From an uncultured Oscillospiraceae bacterium (GTDB lineage Bacteria > Bacillota > Clostridia > Oscillospirales > Oscillospiraceae), in assembly GCA_934589705.1 (NCBI GenBank), contig CAKTOH010000006.1:1-64000 (forward strand): a stretch of 64,000 nt of DNA. Reading direction: 5' to 3'. The notes under the pieces were generated by a model. The model saw only the letters and a program-made list of their open reading frames with translations, was not told the DNA's origin and did no database searches. Positions 9,730 through 18,287 of this stretch are shown piece by piece; position 1 is the first letter of the stretch, and the number at the start of each line of letters is the position of its first letter. The translations under genes were made by a program, and so were the position numbers.

Positions 9730-10326
9730 ATGATACTGGAATTGCTGATTGACCGGCTGGGCGGGGCACTGGTGACAGTGCCCCTGGCTCTGATTGCCAT
9801 TTTCCTCTTTGACCGAACCCGGGCAAAACGCCGGTGGTTCTGGATGGTGCTGCTGACCGTGTATCTCAGCGCCATGTACATTATCGTGGGAGTTCCGGAC
9901 TGGCGGTACATCACCTGGGATTTTACGGTAAATCTGGTTCCGTTCCAGGATTTTTCTGCCTCGAATCTGATGGGCATGGCTTTGAACGCGGCCATGTTCG
10001 CACCCCTGGGCTTTCTGCTGCCCGCCTATTTTGACCGGTATCGCAGCTTTGTGCCCACCCTGGACGCGGGAATTCTCACCAGCCTCACCGTGGAGCTCAT
10101 TCAGCTGTTTACCTTCCGGGCAACGGACGTGGACGATCTGATCATGAACACCCTGGGAACCGTTGTGGGCTTTCTGCTGTCCAAGCTGATTCTGGGCCAC
10201 CGGCCCGCGGTGTACCGGGGAAAATCGGACTGGGCCTGGCTTCTGGGGCTGAATGTTATGGTGATTCTTGCCACCATGTTCCTTCGGTATCCTCTGGCGG
10301 CGGCACTTGCGGAAATGGTTCGATAA
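9730..10326 (+). CDS. VanZ-like membrane protein
   Basis: 198 residues with four or five hydrophobic segments. The core pattern is that of the VanZ family: NLVPFQDF (the N-x-x-P-F motif after a membrane segment), NAAMFAPLGFLLP, a helix carrying T(A/V)ELIQLF, and ATDVDDLIMNTLG(T) before the last helix. Family members include the teicoplanin-resistance accessory VanZ; most chromosomal copies have no known role. Four bases separate it from the beta-helix lipoprotein, so the two are probably co-transcribed. Confidence 0.85.
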   Translation: MILELLIDRLGGALVTVPLALIAIFLFDRTRAKRRWFWMVLLTVYLSAMYIIVGVPDWRYITWDFTVNLVPFQDFSASNLMGMALNAAMFAPLGFLLPAYFDRYRSFVPTLDAGILTSLTVELIQLFTFRATDVDDLIMNTLGTVVGFLLSKLILGHRPAVYRGKSDWAWLLGLNVMVILATMFLRYPLAAALAEMVR

Positions 10327-10352
10327 AGTCAAAATTTTCACGAATCATACTG

Positions 10353-10379
10353 AACGGGCGGCCATTGGCCGCCCGTTTT
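10353..10379. terminator. Bidirectional terminator hairpin
   Basis: Stem AACGGGCGGCC with 3-base loop ATT and GGCCGCCCGTT, followed by TTC. It ends the VanZ transcript and may also serve the convergent S51 peptidase gene. Its core equals half of repeat family E. Confidence 0.75.
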
Positions 10380-10413
10380 CTTTGAAAATCTGCATAAAAC
10401 AGTTTATGCGCTT

Positions 10414-11145
10414 TTAACCCAATTCCGCCATGTCCAGCACTTGGCCATTGACGGTCAGCTGCTCTAAGATGCCGTCGTGAAGGCGATAGCCCTCGCCGCA
10501 CAGGAGCAGCCCTTCCTCATCCTGATAGAAGTAGCTGCCGTCGGGCAGGGCAAAAAAGTCGTTTCCGAAGCTGTCCGGATAGGTCACATCCTCGAAAAGC
10601 CGCTGACCGTCCAAGATGCTGTCCTTCACCTTCTGGTAGTGGGGCAGGAGGTTCACGTCCGTCAGGGCAAGGCCGGGCAGCCAGCGTTCGTAGTCCGGCG
10701 CAGTCTCTCCCGGCTCCTCCGGCTGGGCATAGACATATTCGGCACAGTTCATGCTCCCGGCACTGATGCCTACGATCACCCCGGGAAAGCCCTCCAGCAG
10801 CTCTCTCAGGCCGATTTCCCGGAAGAAGGCGTTCTGGGTCGGCACATGGCCGCCGGACAGGAGAATCAGGTCGCTTTGCCCGATCAGAGCCTGGGCATCC
10901 TGGGCGTTGCAGCCGTCCAGAATGTGATAGGACTGGAAGGGCATTCCCGCCTCAGAAAAGGCGGCTGCGGTATCCGCCCCGAACCGGCAGGTGCCGCCCC
11001 GGTCTTCCGGATTGGCGGCAACAAACAACGCCCGGGGGTAGGGGGGAAGGACGGCACGGATCCGGTCAACGAATTCGTTGTCATTGCTGAGCAGCGCCCG
11101 GTCGGCACCAATCACATAGGGGCTGCTGGTAAGAAACAAAATCAT
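10414..11145 (-). CDS. Peptidase S51 (dipeptidase E/cyanophycinase-like)
   Basis: Serine peptidase of family S51, which cleaves Asp- or Glu-containing dipeptides or related substrates in the cytoplasm. The nucleophile motif is GISAGSMN (Ser128, numbering from ATG 11145) and LLSGGH lies before it. I prefer ATG 11145 over ATG 11151: AAGGAG is 8 bases ahead of the former and only 2 ahead of the latter. The gene overlaps or abuts the stop of the upstream pseudouridine-synthase gene and is the third cistron after hprK. Confidence 0.85.
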   Translation of the reverse strand: MILFLTSSPYVIGADRALLSNDNEFVDRIRAVLPPYPRALFVAANPEDRGGTCRFGADTAAAFSEAGMPFQSYHILDGCNAQDAQALIGQSDLILLSGGHVPTQNAFFREIGLRELLEGFPGVIVGISAGSMNCAEYVYAQPEEPGETAPDYERWLPGLALTDVNLLPHYQKVKDSILDGQRLFEDVTYPDSFGNDFFALPDGSYFYQDEEGLLLCGEGYRLHDGILEQLTVNGQVLDMAELG

Positions 11146-11147
11146 GG

Positions 11148-12125
11148 TCATTTCTCCTTGGGGATGGCAAAGCCCGGAAAATATTCCTCCACAAAATCCA
11201 CCTTCTCCACCTGAAAGCACTTCCCGTTCAGGCCGTTCAGGGAGCCTGCGTCGGTGGTGAAGGCAAAGCGGAGCTTGTAGGAATAGAGAGCCTGATAATT
11301 CCGGTCAAACCGCTTGTCCAGCTTGCCGTATTTGCCGTCCCCCAGCAGCGGGTGTCCGGCGTGGGCAAATTGGGCACGAATCTGATGGGTGCGGCCGGTG
11401 ATCAGCTCGCATTCCACCAAAGACAGTCCCTCCCGGCTGGCCAGCACCCGGTAATTGGTCTGGCAGGTTTTGGAACCGGGCTGGGGGGTGTCGGTGACAA
11501 AGACCCGGTTCTTTTTCGCGTCCTTGAAGAGGTAGCCTTTCAGACTGCCCTCCGCGGGCTTTGGGGTGCCCTCCACAATGGCAAGATACCGCTTGTCCAG
11601 CTCCCGATCTTTTACCTTCTGGTTCATCACCCGCAGAGCCTCGGCGGTTTTGGCGGCGATGACAATGCCCCCGGTGTTCCGGTCAATCCGGTTGCACAGG
11701 GCAGGGGTGAAGGCGTTTTCCTCCCTGGGACGCCATTCCCGCTTCTGGTAGAGGTAGGATTGGATATGGTCAATGAGGGTTCTGCCGTACTCCGCCCCGT
11801 CATGGGGGTGGACGGCAAGCCCCGGCCGCTTGTCCACCAGCAGAATGTTCTCGTCCTCGTAGACGATGTTCAGCTTGGGGGCAGCCACGGTGAGATAGGC
11901 GTTGTCCTGCCGGGGCTTATCGAAAAATTCGTCGTTGATGTATAGCTGCAAAACGTCCCCGGTATTTAAGCGGGTGTCCCGGTCGATGCGCTTGCCGTTG
12001 CACTTGATGCGCTTGAGCCGGATGTATTTTTGCGCCAGAGAGGCGGGCAGCAGGGGAACGGCCTTGGCTAAGAAGCGGTCAAGCCGCTGGCCCGCGTCGT
12101 TGGAGCCAATGGTAAATTCTTTCAT
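11148..12125 (-). CDS. RluA-family ribosomal RNA pseudouridine synthase
   Basis: Converts specific uridines of 23S rRNA (RluC/RluD type) to pseudouridine. An N-terminal S4 RNA-binding domain (about 14-75, QRLDRFLAKAVPLLPASLAQ) precedes the catalytic domain, where the active-site Asp is in NRIDRNTGG (family consensus H-R-L-D-x-x-T-S-G). GRTHQIRAQFAHAGHPLLGD is the conserved C-terminal motif. 325 residues is normal. Its ATG overlaps the hprK stop by four bases. RluA, RluC and RluD types cannot be told apart here. Confidence 0.94.
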   Translation of the reverse strand: MKEFTIGSNDAGQRLDRFLAKAVPLLPASLAQKYIRLKRIKCNGKRIDRDTRLNTGDVLQLYINDEFFDKPRQDNAYLTVAAPKLNIVYEDENILLVDKRPGLAVHPHDGAEYGRTLIDHIQSYLYQKREWRPREENAFTPALCNRIDRNTGGIVIAAKTAEALRVMNQKVKDRELDKRYLAIVEGTPKPAEGSLKGYLFKDAKKNRVFVTDTPQPGSKTCQTNYRVLASREGLSLVECELITGRTHQIRAQFAHAGHPLLGDGKYGKLDKRFDRNYQALYSYKLRFAFTTDAGSLNGLNGKCFQVEKVDFVEEYFPGFAIPKEK

Positions 12126-13069
12126 CCTTGTTTTCCTGTATTTTCGTCAAAGTGCTGGTTGATCTGCTCAGTGAACTCCAGAGCGGCGTTGTAGCCCATT
12201 TTTTTCTGACGGTTGTTCATGGCCGCCACCTCCAGAATCACCGCCAGATTCCGCCCTGGGGTGATGGGGATGGTATTCATGGGAACCTTCACGCCGAGAA
12301 TTTCCGTGTAGTGCTCTTCCAGACCCAGCCGGTCGTAAGCCTCCAGGGTGTTCCAGGGCACGATGTTCATGACCAGGTTGATTTCATTTTCCATTTTCAC
12401 GGAGCCCATGCCGAAGAGCTTCGCCACGTTGATGATGCCGATGCCCCGGAGCTCCACATAGTTGCGGATCAGGGCGGGGGCGGCGCCGATGAGAGAGTTG
12501 GGGGAGAGCTTGCGGATCTCCACCGCATCGTCGGCAATGAGCCGGTGACCACGCTTCAGAAGCTCCACGGCGCACTCGGACTTGCCGATGCCGCTGTCGC
12601 CGGTGAGCAGGATTCCCTCGCCGTAGACCTCCACCAGCACGCCGTGGCGGGTGACCCGGGGCGCCAGGGCGGTTTTCAGGTAGGAGATGATGGACGAGGC
12701 GATGGCGCTGGTAGGCTCCTTGGAAAGGAGAATGGTGATGTTGTGCTTGTGGGCCATTTCCAGCATTTCCTGGTGGGGCTGAATTCCCCGGGCGATGATC
12801 AGAGCCGGGAACTTGTAGGAGAACAGCCGGTCGAAAATGGCGCTGCGGTTGGCGGGGGTCAGCTTGCCCACATAGCTCATTTCCACATTGCCCATGAGCT
12901 GCACACGCATGGGCTCGTAATGGTCGAAGAATCCGGCCAGCTGAAGTCCCGGCCGGGACACATCCTCCACGGTGATGCGGATGGAGGAATAGTCCGTGGA
13001 GGCGTAGGCGATTTCCAGATTAAACTCATCTACCAGAGTTTTCAGCGGTACGGAATAGGTATCGATCAT
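12122..13069 (-). CDS. hprK: HPr kinase/phosphorylase
   Basis: Phosphorylates Ser46 of HPr and reverses it, the central switch of carbon catabolite repression in Firmicutes. With the start at ATG 13069 (AAAGGGG upstream) the protein has 315 residues: N-terminal HPrK domain (LSRPG-like VSRPGLQLAGFFDHY), then the P-loop GDSGIGKS at 157-164. His142 of TRHGV matches the catalytic His of the family, and a C-terminal MNTIPITPGRNLA segment follows. An in-frame ATG at 13105 could add 12 residues. No ptsH is visible in the window. Confidence 0.95.
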   Translation of the reverse strand: MIDTYSVPLKTLVDEFNLEIAYASTDYSSIRITVEDVSRPGLQLAGFFDHYEPMRVQLMGNVEMSYVGKLTPANRSAIFDRLFSYKFPALIIARGIQPHQEMLEMAHKHNITILLSKEPTSAIASSIISYLKTALAPRVTRHGVLVEVYGEGILLTGDSGIGKSECAVELLKRGHRLIADDAVEIRKLSPNSLIGAAPALIRNYVELRGIGIINVAKLFGMGSVKMENEINLVMNIVPWNTLEAYDRLGLEEHYTEILGVKVPMNTIPITPGRNLAVILEVAAMNNRQKKMGYNAALEFTEQINQHFDENTGKQG

Positions 13070-13170
13070 GGCTTCGGCCCCTTTTACTGCGTATTTCCTC
13101 TTCATTATAGCCCCCCAACCGGGGAATATCAACCCATTTTCAAAAAAACGAAAAAAATCGAAAAAAGTGC

Positions 13171-13199
13171 TTGCATTTTTGGGAAAAGTCTGGTATCAT
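13171..13199 (+). promoter_or_regulatory. Promoter of rpmB
   Basis: TTGCAT at 13171-13176, a 17-base spacer and TATCAT at 13194-13199 preceded by TGG (an extended -10). Confidence 0.75.
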
Positions 13200-13259
13200 A
13201 ATCAAGCGCCTGTAGGGGCGTAGTTTGTTGAGAAAACATCCGGATGGGAGGTGCAAAGA

Positions 13260-13448
13260 ATGGCTAAGTGTGATTTTTGTGGCAAGGGCGTAACCTTCGG
13301 TATCAAGGTCTCCCACTCCCACAGACGTTCCAATCGTGCATGGAAGCCCAACGTCAAGCGCGTTAAGGCTGTCGTTAACGGAACTCCCTGCCATGTGTAC
13401 GCTTGTACCAGATGCCTCCGCTCCAATAAGGTCGAGCGTGCTATCTGA
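13260..13448 (+). CDS. rpmB: 50S ribosomal protein L28 (zinc-ribbon form)
   Basis: 62 residues from ATG 13260, which follows GGGAGGTG by 6 bases. It begins MAKCDFCGKG and ends with YACTRCLRSNKVERAI, so it keeps both CxxC pairs (the C+ form). SHSHRRSNRAWKPN is the L28 signature. A monocistronic gene with its own promoter and terminator. Confidence 0.97.
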   Translation: MAKCDFCGKGVTFGIKVSHSHRRSNRAWKPNVKRVKAVVNGTPCHVYACTRCLRSNKVERAI

Positions 13449-13466
13449 TTTCCTGGCATATAAAAT

Positions 13467-13495
13467 ACGCTGCTGAGATTTCAGCAGCGTTTTTT
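13467..13495 (+). terminator. Terminator of rpmB
   Basis: A perfect 10-bp stem ACGCTGCTGA with loop GATT and TCAGCAGCGT, followed by six T. Confidence 0.9.
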
Positions 13496-13910
13496 ATTTG
13501 CGGCAGGGGCATCACGGGAGGACTTATTTGAGCGGTATCGTATAGAGTGTGTCATTGCGCACCGGTGTGAGCACTTAAATTGGTACAATTTCCGGTTCTT
13601 CTGAGAAACATCGATAAACCCACTGGTGCGGGAGCACCCAGAGGCTCCCTTGTGTAAAGGGAGCTGGCAAAAATCTTTGATTTTTGACTGAGGGATTGTC
13701 AAAATAAGAAAGTTCTGATCCCCTCAGTCTCGTGCTTGCGGGGGACGCACGAGACAGCTCCCCTTGATCAGCAAGGGGAGCCTTTTCCCTCATCCGTCAC
13801 GGCTGCGCCGTGCCACCTTCCCCCAAGGGAAGGCAGGGGTTACGGATTGCCACACCACACTGGTTCGCAAGGACGCCTTTTCTTTCAGTGCGTCCCAATA
13901 AATAACAACA
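13496..13910. repeat. Intergenic repeat block (modules G, B and D)
   Basis: No gene is supported here. 13600-13642 holds module G (start CATCGATAAAC, GGTGCGGGAGCACC). 13643-13782 is a module B copy in inverted orientation: GGCTCCCTTGTGTAAAGGGAGC hairpin, CAAAAATCTTTGATTTTTG, CTGAGGGATTGTC, GTTCTGATCCCCTCAG, then a variable hairpin and CCCCTTGATCAGCAAGGGGAG. 13785-13834 is module D (CCTCATCCGTCAC, GGCTGCGCC, CACCTTCCCCCAAGGGAAGG) and 13839-13868 a worn module A. Short frames crossing this block are not genes. Confidence 0.85.
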
Positions 13911-13943
13911 GAAAACGGCTCCTCCGAATGTTCCGGAGGAGCC
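13911..13943 (-). terminator. Terminator of the der-plsY-gpsA-yitT operon
   Basis: Stem GGCTCCTCCG with CGGAGGAGCC (loop AATGTTC); on the minus strand it is followed by GTTTTC. It lies 24 bases beyond the yitT stop. Confidence 0.8.
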
Positions 13944-13966
13944 GCTGCTCGTTTTGACGCTGCTTC

Positions 13967-14914
13967 TTATTTCTGCTTCACGCTGGTGCCCATTACATCG
14001 GAAATCTCCGCGATGGTGATGAAGGCGGCAGGATCAATGGAGGTGACCAGATGCTTGACCTTGGGAATCTGGAATCGGTTCACCACAAAATAAATCACGC
14101 ACTTTTCCGCTCCGGAGAAATAGCCCCGGGCGTTGATCTGGGTGATGCCCCGGCCGAATTCCTCGGACAGTGCCTGGCAGATATCCTCCTGACGCATGGT
14201 GACGATCATCACGGATTTTGCCTTGTCAAAGCCCTCAACGATAAAGTCGATGGTCTTGTTTCCCACAAAATAGGTGATGATGGAGTAAAGGGGCAGAGTC
14301 CAGCTCTGGAAAATCACGCCGATGACCAGATACAGCGCCACGTTGTAGATCATCACAAAGGAGCCTACGGTGATTCCCAGACCCTTGGCAAAGATTACGC
14401 CCAGCACCTCCATGCCGTCGATGGCTCCGCCCAGACGGATGGTCAGGCCGCTGCCGGCACCGGATACCAGTCCGCCGAAAATGGCGCACAGCAGAAGATC
14501 CGTCCCGGCGAAGGGGGAGGCGATGCTTACGTCCACGGGCAACACGTTGGTAATCAGATAGGAGGCGGCGGAGTAGATCAGCACCGCCCAAATGGAGTAG
14601 GCGGTGAAGCACCAGCCCTGTTTTTTCAGACCGAAGAGGAACAGGGGCACGTTCAGAATCACCAGGAACAAAGACAAGGTGTATTCCGGCGGCGTTGCCT
14701 GCCACAGGAGCATGGATGTACCGGAGATGCCGCTGTCGTAGAGATTCACGGGAGCCAGGAACATGGTCACGCCGATGGCGTTGACACAGCCGGCTACGAT
14801 CAGCAGCAGAAAATTGCGGATTCTCAGCTCCTTCAGCCCGGCGCTTTTGACCCATCGGGCCAGCTTCGAGAAAAGTCCCCCCAGGCTTGGAGGCTTGCTT
14901 TTGGCGCCCTTCAT
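13967..14914 (-). CDS. YitT family membrane protein
   Basis: Integral membrane protein of 315 residues with five or six hydrophobic segments in the first 210 residues (first helix at about 35-58) and a soluble C-terminal DUF2179 domain (about 230-310). Family marks: ISGTSMLLW, GAGSGLTIRLGGAIDGMEVLG and the C-terminal AKCVIYFVVNRFQIPK-like strand. YitT proteins are common in Firmicutes; the transported substrate is unknown. It starts one base after the gpsA stop. Confidence 0.9.
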   Translation of the reverse strand: MKGAKSKPPSLGGLFSKLARWVKSAGLKELRIRNFLLLIVAGCVNAIGVTMFLAPVNLYDSGISGTSMLLWQATPPEYTLSLFLVILNVPLFLFGLKKQGWCFTAYSIWAVLIYSAASYLITNVLPVDVSIASPFAGTDLLLCAIFGGLVSGAGSGLTIRLGGAIDGMEVLGVIFAKGLGITVGSFVMIYNVALYLVIGVIFQSWTLPLYSIITYFVGNKTIDFIVEGFDKAKSVMIVTMRQEDICQALSEEFGRGITQINARGYFSGAEKCVIYFVVNRFQIPKVKHLVTSIDPAAFITIAEISDVMGTSVKQK

Positions 14915-14915
14915 C

Positions 14916-15914
14916 TTACAGCCAGCCCGGGTTCTCGGACTCGGACTTGCGCTGACGGGTCAGCAGCTGCTGCACCGCCTGACGGGCGTCCGCACCCTCG
15001 TAGAGAACCTTGTAGGCTGCCTCGGTAATGGGCATGTCGATGTGCATTTTCCGACCCAGCTCATAGGCGGACTTGGCGGCGTAGTAGCCCTCTACCACGG
15101 CGCCCACCTCCTTCATGGCGGTCTGGACATCCTCGCCCTTGCCGATGAGAATGCCCGCCCGGCGGTTCCGGGAGTGCATGGAGGTGCAGGTGACAATCAG
15201 GTCGCCTACGCCGGTCAGACCGGTGAAGGTCTCCTTCTTGGCGCCCATGGCAACGCCCAGCCGGGCGATTTCCGTCAGGCCCCGGGTCATGAGCATGGCC
15301 TTAGTGTTGTCGCCGAAGCCCAGGCCGTCGGTGATGCCGGCGCACAGGGCGATGACGTTTTTCAAAGCCGCGCCCAGCTCCGCACCCACCGGGTCGGCAC
15401 TGGTGTATACCCGCAGAGTATCGGACATGAAAGCGTCCTGGACAAATTCCGCCTTCTTCTGATCGGTGGAGGCGGCGAGCAGGCCCGTGGGCACGTCGAT
15501 GGCAACCTCCTCGGCGTGGCTGGGGCCGCAGAGCACCACCACGTCCCGACCGGTTTCCTGAGCCACCACCTGGCTCATGCGCAGGTAGGTTCCCTGCTCC
15601 AGACCCTTGGTCACGGAGACAACCACCGCGTCCTCGTCGATGTAAGGAGCCACACCCCGGCTGACGCTGCGAAGGGGAACGGAGGGGCTGGCAATGACCA
15701 CCAGCTTCGCGCCTTTGGCGCAGGCGTAGTCGCCGCTGATTTTCAGACCCTCCGGCAGCACCGCGTTGGGAAGACGGGGATTCCGGCGGGTGGTTTCCAT
15801 TTCGGGAATCAGATCCTTTTCAAAGGTCCACATGGTCACATCGTGACCGTTCTTGCACAGGCGGATCGCCAGGGCAGTTCCCCAGGCACCGCTTCCGATA
15901 ACGACTGTCTTCAT
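14916..15914 (-). CDS. gpsA: Glycerol-3-phosphate dehydrogenase [NAD(P)+]
   Basis: Makes sn-glycerol-3-phosphate from dihydroxyacetone phosphate for phospholipid synthesis. The dinucleotide-binding motif GSGAWGTALA lies at residues 7-16; PNAVLPEGL and the catalytic lysine region GAALKNVIAL follow, with GLGFGDNTKAMLMTRG near residue 240. 332 residues is standard. The plsY stop overlaps its start by four bases. The pair acts in sequence: GpsA makes the substrate, PlsY acylates it. Confidence 0.96.
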   Translation of the reverse strand: MKTVVIGSGAWGTALAIRLCKNGHDVTMWTFEKDLIPEMETTRRNPRLPNAVLPEGLKISGDYACAKGAKLVVIASPSVPLRSVSRGVAPYIDEDAVVVSVTKGLEQGTYLRMSQVVAQETGRDVVVLCGPSHAEEVAIDVPTGLLAASTDQKKAEFVQDAFMSDTLRVYTSADPVGAELGAALKNVIALCAGITDGLGFGDNTKAMLMTRGLTEIARLGVAMGAKKETFTGLTGVGDLIVTCTSMHSRNRRAGILIGKGEDVQTAMKEVGAVVEGYYAAKSAYELGRKMHIDMPITEAAYKVLYEGADARQAVQQLLTRQRKSESENPGWL

Positions 15915-16540
15915 TGTTTGTTTCCTTTCCCAAAGAGATTTGTTTTCCGCTCCTCACCCTTGAGAAGCCGCGAAATATTGCCCCGGTGCATCCACACCAG
16001 CAGAAAGCTCAGGCAGAAGCCCACGCAGATGGGAAACCAGCCTTCCCCCCAGTGCGCCCAGGCGTAGAAGAAGCCGAAGGAGCCGGAGGACAGGACGCTT
16101 CCCAGGGAAACGTATTTTGTCAGAAAATAGGCAAGCAGGAAAATGCCGAATACGCCAAGACCAATGCGCCAGTCCAGCATCAGCGCGACGGTCACACCAC
16201 TGAGGATGCCCTTGCCGCCCTTGAAGCCCAGAAGGGCAGGGAAGTCGTGGCCTAAAATCACGAACAGACCGCCCAGAGCCACGCCGTCCAGGTAATGGCC
16301 GTAGGATTTCAGCAGCAGCCCGCCCAGCAAACATCCGGCTACCGCCTTGCCTACGTCAATGGCAATGACGAAGACCGAGGCGGCAGAGCCGTAGTTCCGG
16401 GTGAAATTGGTAAGCCCCGCGTTGCCGCTGCCCTTGGTTCGCACGTCCTCGTGGGCAACTGCCCGGCTGATCAGCACAGCACCGTTGAGATTGCCCAGGA
16501 AGTAGGCAGCCACGGCGGTGATGACAATGGAAAGTATCAC
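15911..16540 (-). CDS. plsY: Acyl-phosphate:glycerol-3-phosphate acyltransferase
   Basis: Membrane enzyme that moves an acyl group from acyl phosphate to glycerol-3-phosphate, the first step of phosphatidic acid synthesis. 209 residues with five hydrophobic helices. Conserved loops: DVRTKGSGNAGLTNFTRNYG (family S-x-N-x-G-x-T-N), GHDFPALLGFKGGKG (the G-H-x-x-P-x-x-x-x-F-x-G-G-K-G motif). It lies between der and gpsA with near-zero spacing. Confidence 0.96.
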   Translation of the reverse strand: MILSIVITAVAAYFLGNLNGAVLISRAVAHEDVRTKGSGNAGLTNFTRNYGSAASVFVIAIDVGKAVAGCLLGGLLLKSYGHYLDGVALGGLFVILGHDFPALLGFKGGKGILSGVTVALMLDWRIGLGVFGIFLLAYFLTKYVSLGSVLSSGSFGFFYAWAHWGEGWFPICVGFCLSFLLVWMHRGNISRLLKGEERKTNLFGKGNKQ

Positions 16541-16541
16541 C

Positions 16542-17876
16542 TTACTGTTCCTCCTTGTCGCCCTTCTGGCGGATGGTAATGCGCACGGGAGTTCCCTGCA
16601 AGCCGAAAACCTCCCGGATCTGATTTTCCAGATACCGCTGGTAGGAGAAGTGGAAGAGCCTTGCGTCGTTGCAGAAAATAACGAAGTGGGGCGGCTTGGA
16701 GCTGGCCTGGGTCATGTAGTAGATTTTCAGCCGGCGACCCTTGTCCGTGGGCGGCTGGACTCTGGCGGTGGCATCGGCCAGGACGCTGTTCAGCGCGCCG
16801 GTGGTGATGCGCATGGTATTCTGGGCGTGAACGTCCTGAATCAGCTGGAAGAGCTTGTCCACCCGTGCGCCGGTAAGGGCGGAGATAAAGAGCACCGGGG
16901 CGTAGAGCATATAGCTCAGACCGGAGCGAACCTTGGCCTCCATGTCCCGCATGGTGTTGGTTTCCTTGTCCTCCACCGCGTCCCATTTGTTGACCACAAT
17001 GATGGCGGCCTTGCCGGCCTCGTGGACAAGTCCCGCAATTTTGGTGTCCTGCTCGGTGACGCCGTCGTTGGCATCCACCAGAATCAGGCATACGTCCGCC
17101 CGATCAATGGCGCTGATGGAGCGCATGTTGGAATACTTCTCAATGGCATCGTCCACCTTGCTCTTCCGGCGCATACCGGCGGTGTCGATGAAGCAGTATT
17201 TTCCGGTTTCGTTTTCAAAATAGGAGTCGATGGCGTCCCGGGTGGTACCGGCCACGTTGGAGACAATGACCCGTTCCTCCCCCAGAATCCGGTTGAGAAG
17301 GCTGGACTTGCCCACGTTGGGCTTTCCCACGATGGCGACCTTGATGACCTCGTCGTCCTCTTCCTCATCCTGGGTATCCGGGATGTTTTCCAGCACCCAG
17401 TCCAGCAGATCGCCGGTGCCGTGGCCGTGGACGGCGGAGGTCTCGAACAGATCGCCGATGCCCAGAGAGTAGAACTCGAAGGCGTCGGGATTCACAAGCC
17501 CCGTGGAGTCGCACTTGTTGACGGCCAGAGCCACAGGCTTGCCGGACTTGCGCAGCATGGTGGCCACGTCCTGATCGGCGGCGGTGACGCCGCTGCGAAC
17601 ATCTGCCACCATGATGATGGCGTCTGCCAGCTCAATGCCGATCTCCGCCTGGCGGCGCATGAATTTCAGCATATCGCTGTCGGTGCCCGGCTCAATGCCG
17701 CCGGTATCCACCAGGGAGAAGGTTCTGCCGCACCATTCGCAGGTGCCGTAGATCCGGTCCCGGGTAACGCCGGGGGTATCCTCCACGATGGAGGTGCGCT
17801 GACCGGTGAGCTTATTGAACAGCATGGATTTGCCAACGTTGGGGCGGCCTACAATGGCCACCAGTGGCTTTGCCAT
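16542..17876 (-). CDS. der: Ribosome-assembly GTPase Der (EngA)
   Basis: Tandem-GTPase needed for 50S subunit assembly. 444 residues from ATG 17876 (AAAGGATG upstream); the open frame upstream adds eight unsupported residues. First G domain: GRPNVGKS, DTGGIE, NKCD. Second: GKPNVGKSS, DTAGMRRKS, NKWD. The C-terminal KH-like domain carries RPPHFVIF-like TQASSKPPHFVIFCND. First gene of the der-plsY-gpsA-yitT operon. Confidence 0.97.
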   Translation of the reverse strand: MAKPLVAIVGRPNVGKSMLFNKLTGQRTSIVEDTPGVTRDRIYGTCEWCGRTFSLVDTGGIEPGTDSDMLKFMRRQAEIGIELADAIIMVADVRSGVTAADQDVATMLRKSGKPVALAVNKCDSTGLVNPDAFEFYSLGIGDLFETSAVHGHGTGDLLDWVLENIPDTQDEEEDDEVIKVAIVGKPNVGKSSLLNRILGEERVIVSNVAGTTRDAIDSYFENETGKYCFIDTAGMRRKSKVDDAIEKYSNMRSISAIDRADVCLILVDANDGVTEQDTKIAGLVHEAGKAAIIVVNKWDAVEDKETNTMRDMEAKVRSGLSYMLYAPVLFISALTGARVDKLFQLIQDVHAQNTMRITTGALNSVLADATARVQPPTDKGRRLKIYYMTQASSKPPHFVIFCNDARLFHFSYQRYLENQIREVFGLQGTPVRITIRQKGDKEEQ

Positions 17877-18010
17877 GAAAACACATCCTTTCTTTTCCAA
17901 AGGCTCAGTCTATTATGACACAGATTCCCGGCAAATGCAAGCTTCCCGGGACTTTTAACAAAATGTTCAGGAAGTGCCGCCCAATTGCGGGCTGTCTTCC
18001 CCGGAATATG

Positions 18011-18040
18011 GAAAAAGAGGAAGACTAGAAAGCCTTCCTC
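18011..18040 (-). terminator. Terminator of the DUF177-rpmF operon
   Basis: Stem GAGGAAG (18017-18023) with CTTCCTC (18034-18040); the minus strand then runs into five T. It lies 16 bases past the rpmF stop. Confidence 0.8.
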
Positions 18041-18056
18041 TGCATTTCCGCGTGTC

Positions 18057-18242
18057 TTACTCAGCCTCAACGTTCAGAACCTGACGACCGTTGTAGGAAC
18101 CGCAAGCCTTGCAAGCTCTGTGGGGCATTACGGGCTCACCGCACTTGGGGCAAACCGCAACGCTGGGAGCGGACAGCTTCCAGTTGGAGCCACGGCGCTT
18201 ATCGCGGCGGGCCTTGGACACTTTACACTTAGGAACAGCCAT
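18057..18242 (-). CDS. rpmF: 50S ribosomal protein L32
   Basis: 61 residues beginning MAVPKCKVSKARRDKRRGSN, the typical L32 N-terminus, and carrying the zinc ribbon CPKCGEP ... CKACGSYNGRQ. It directly follows the DUF177 gene, the conserved bacterial pairing. Confidence 0.97.
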   Translation of the reverse strand: MAVPKCKVSKARRDKRRGSNWKLSAPSVAVCPKCGEPVMPHRACKACGSYNGRQVLNVEAE

Positions 18243-18287
18243 GGTGACACCTCCTTGGTCAAACTGCTTTTCACAGCATAATTGGAC

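Noticed and set aside
8082..9995. 637-residue minus-strand frame opposite the beta-helix lipoprotein
   Set aside because: Shadow of a gene with a clear lipobox, promoter and internal duplication.
13575..13957. Short open frames over the intergenic repeats (also 27157-27462, 33065-33429, 58977-59411, 63114-63548)
   Set aside because: The same peptide pieces recur wherever modules A-G recur and none has a ribosome site; they are translated repeats, not genes.
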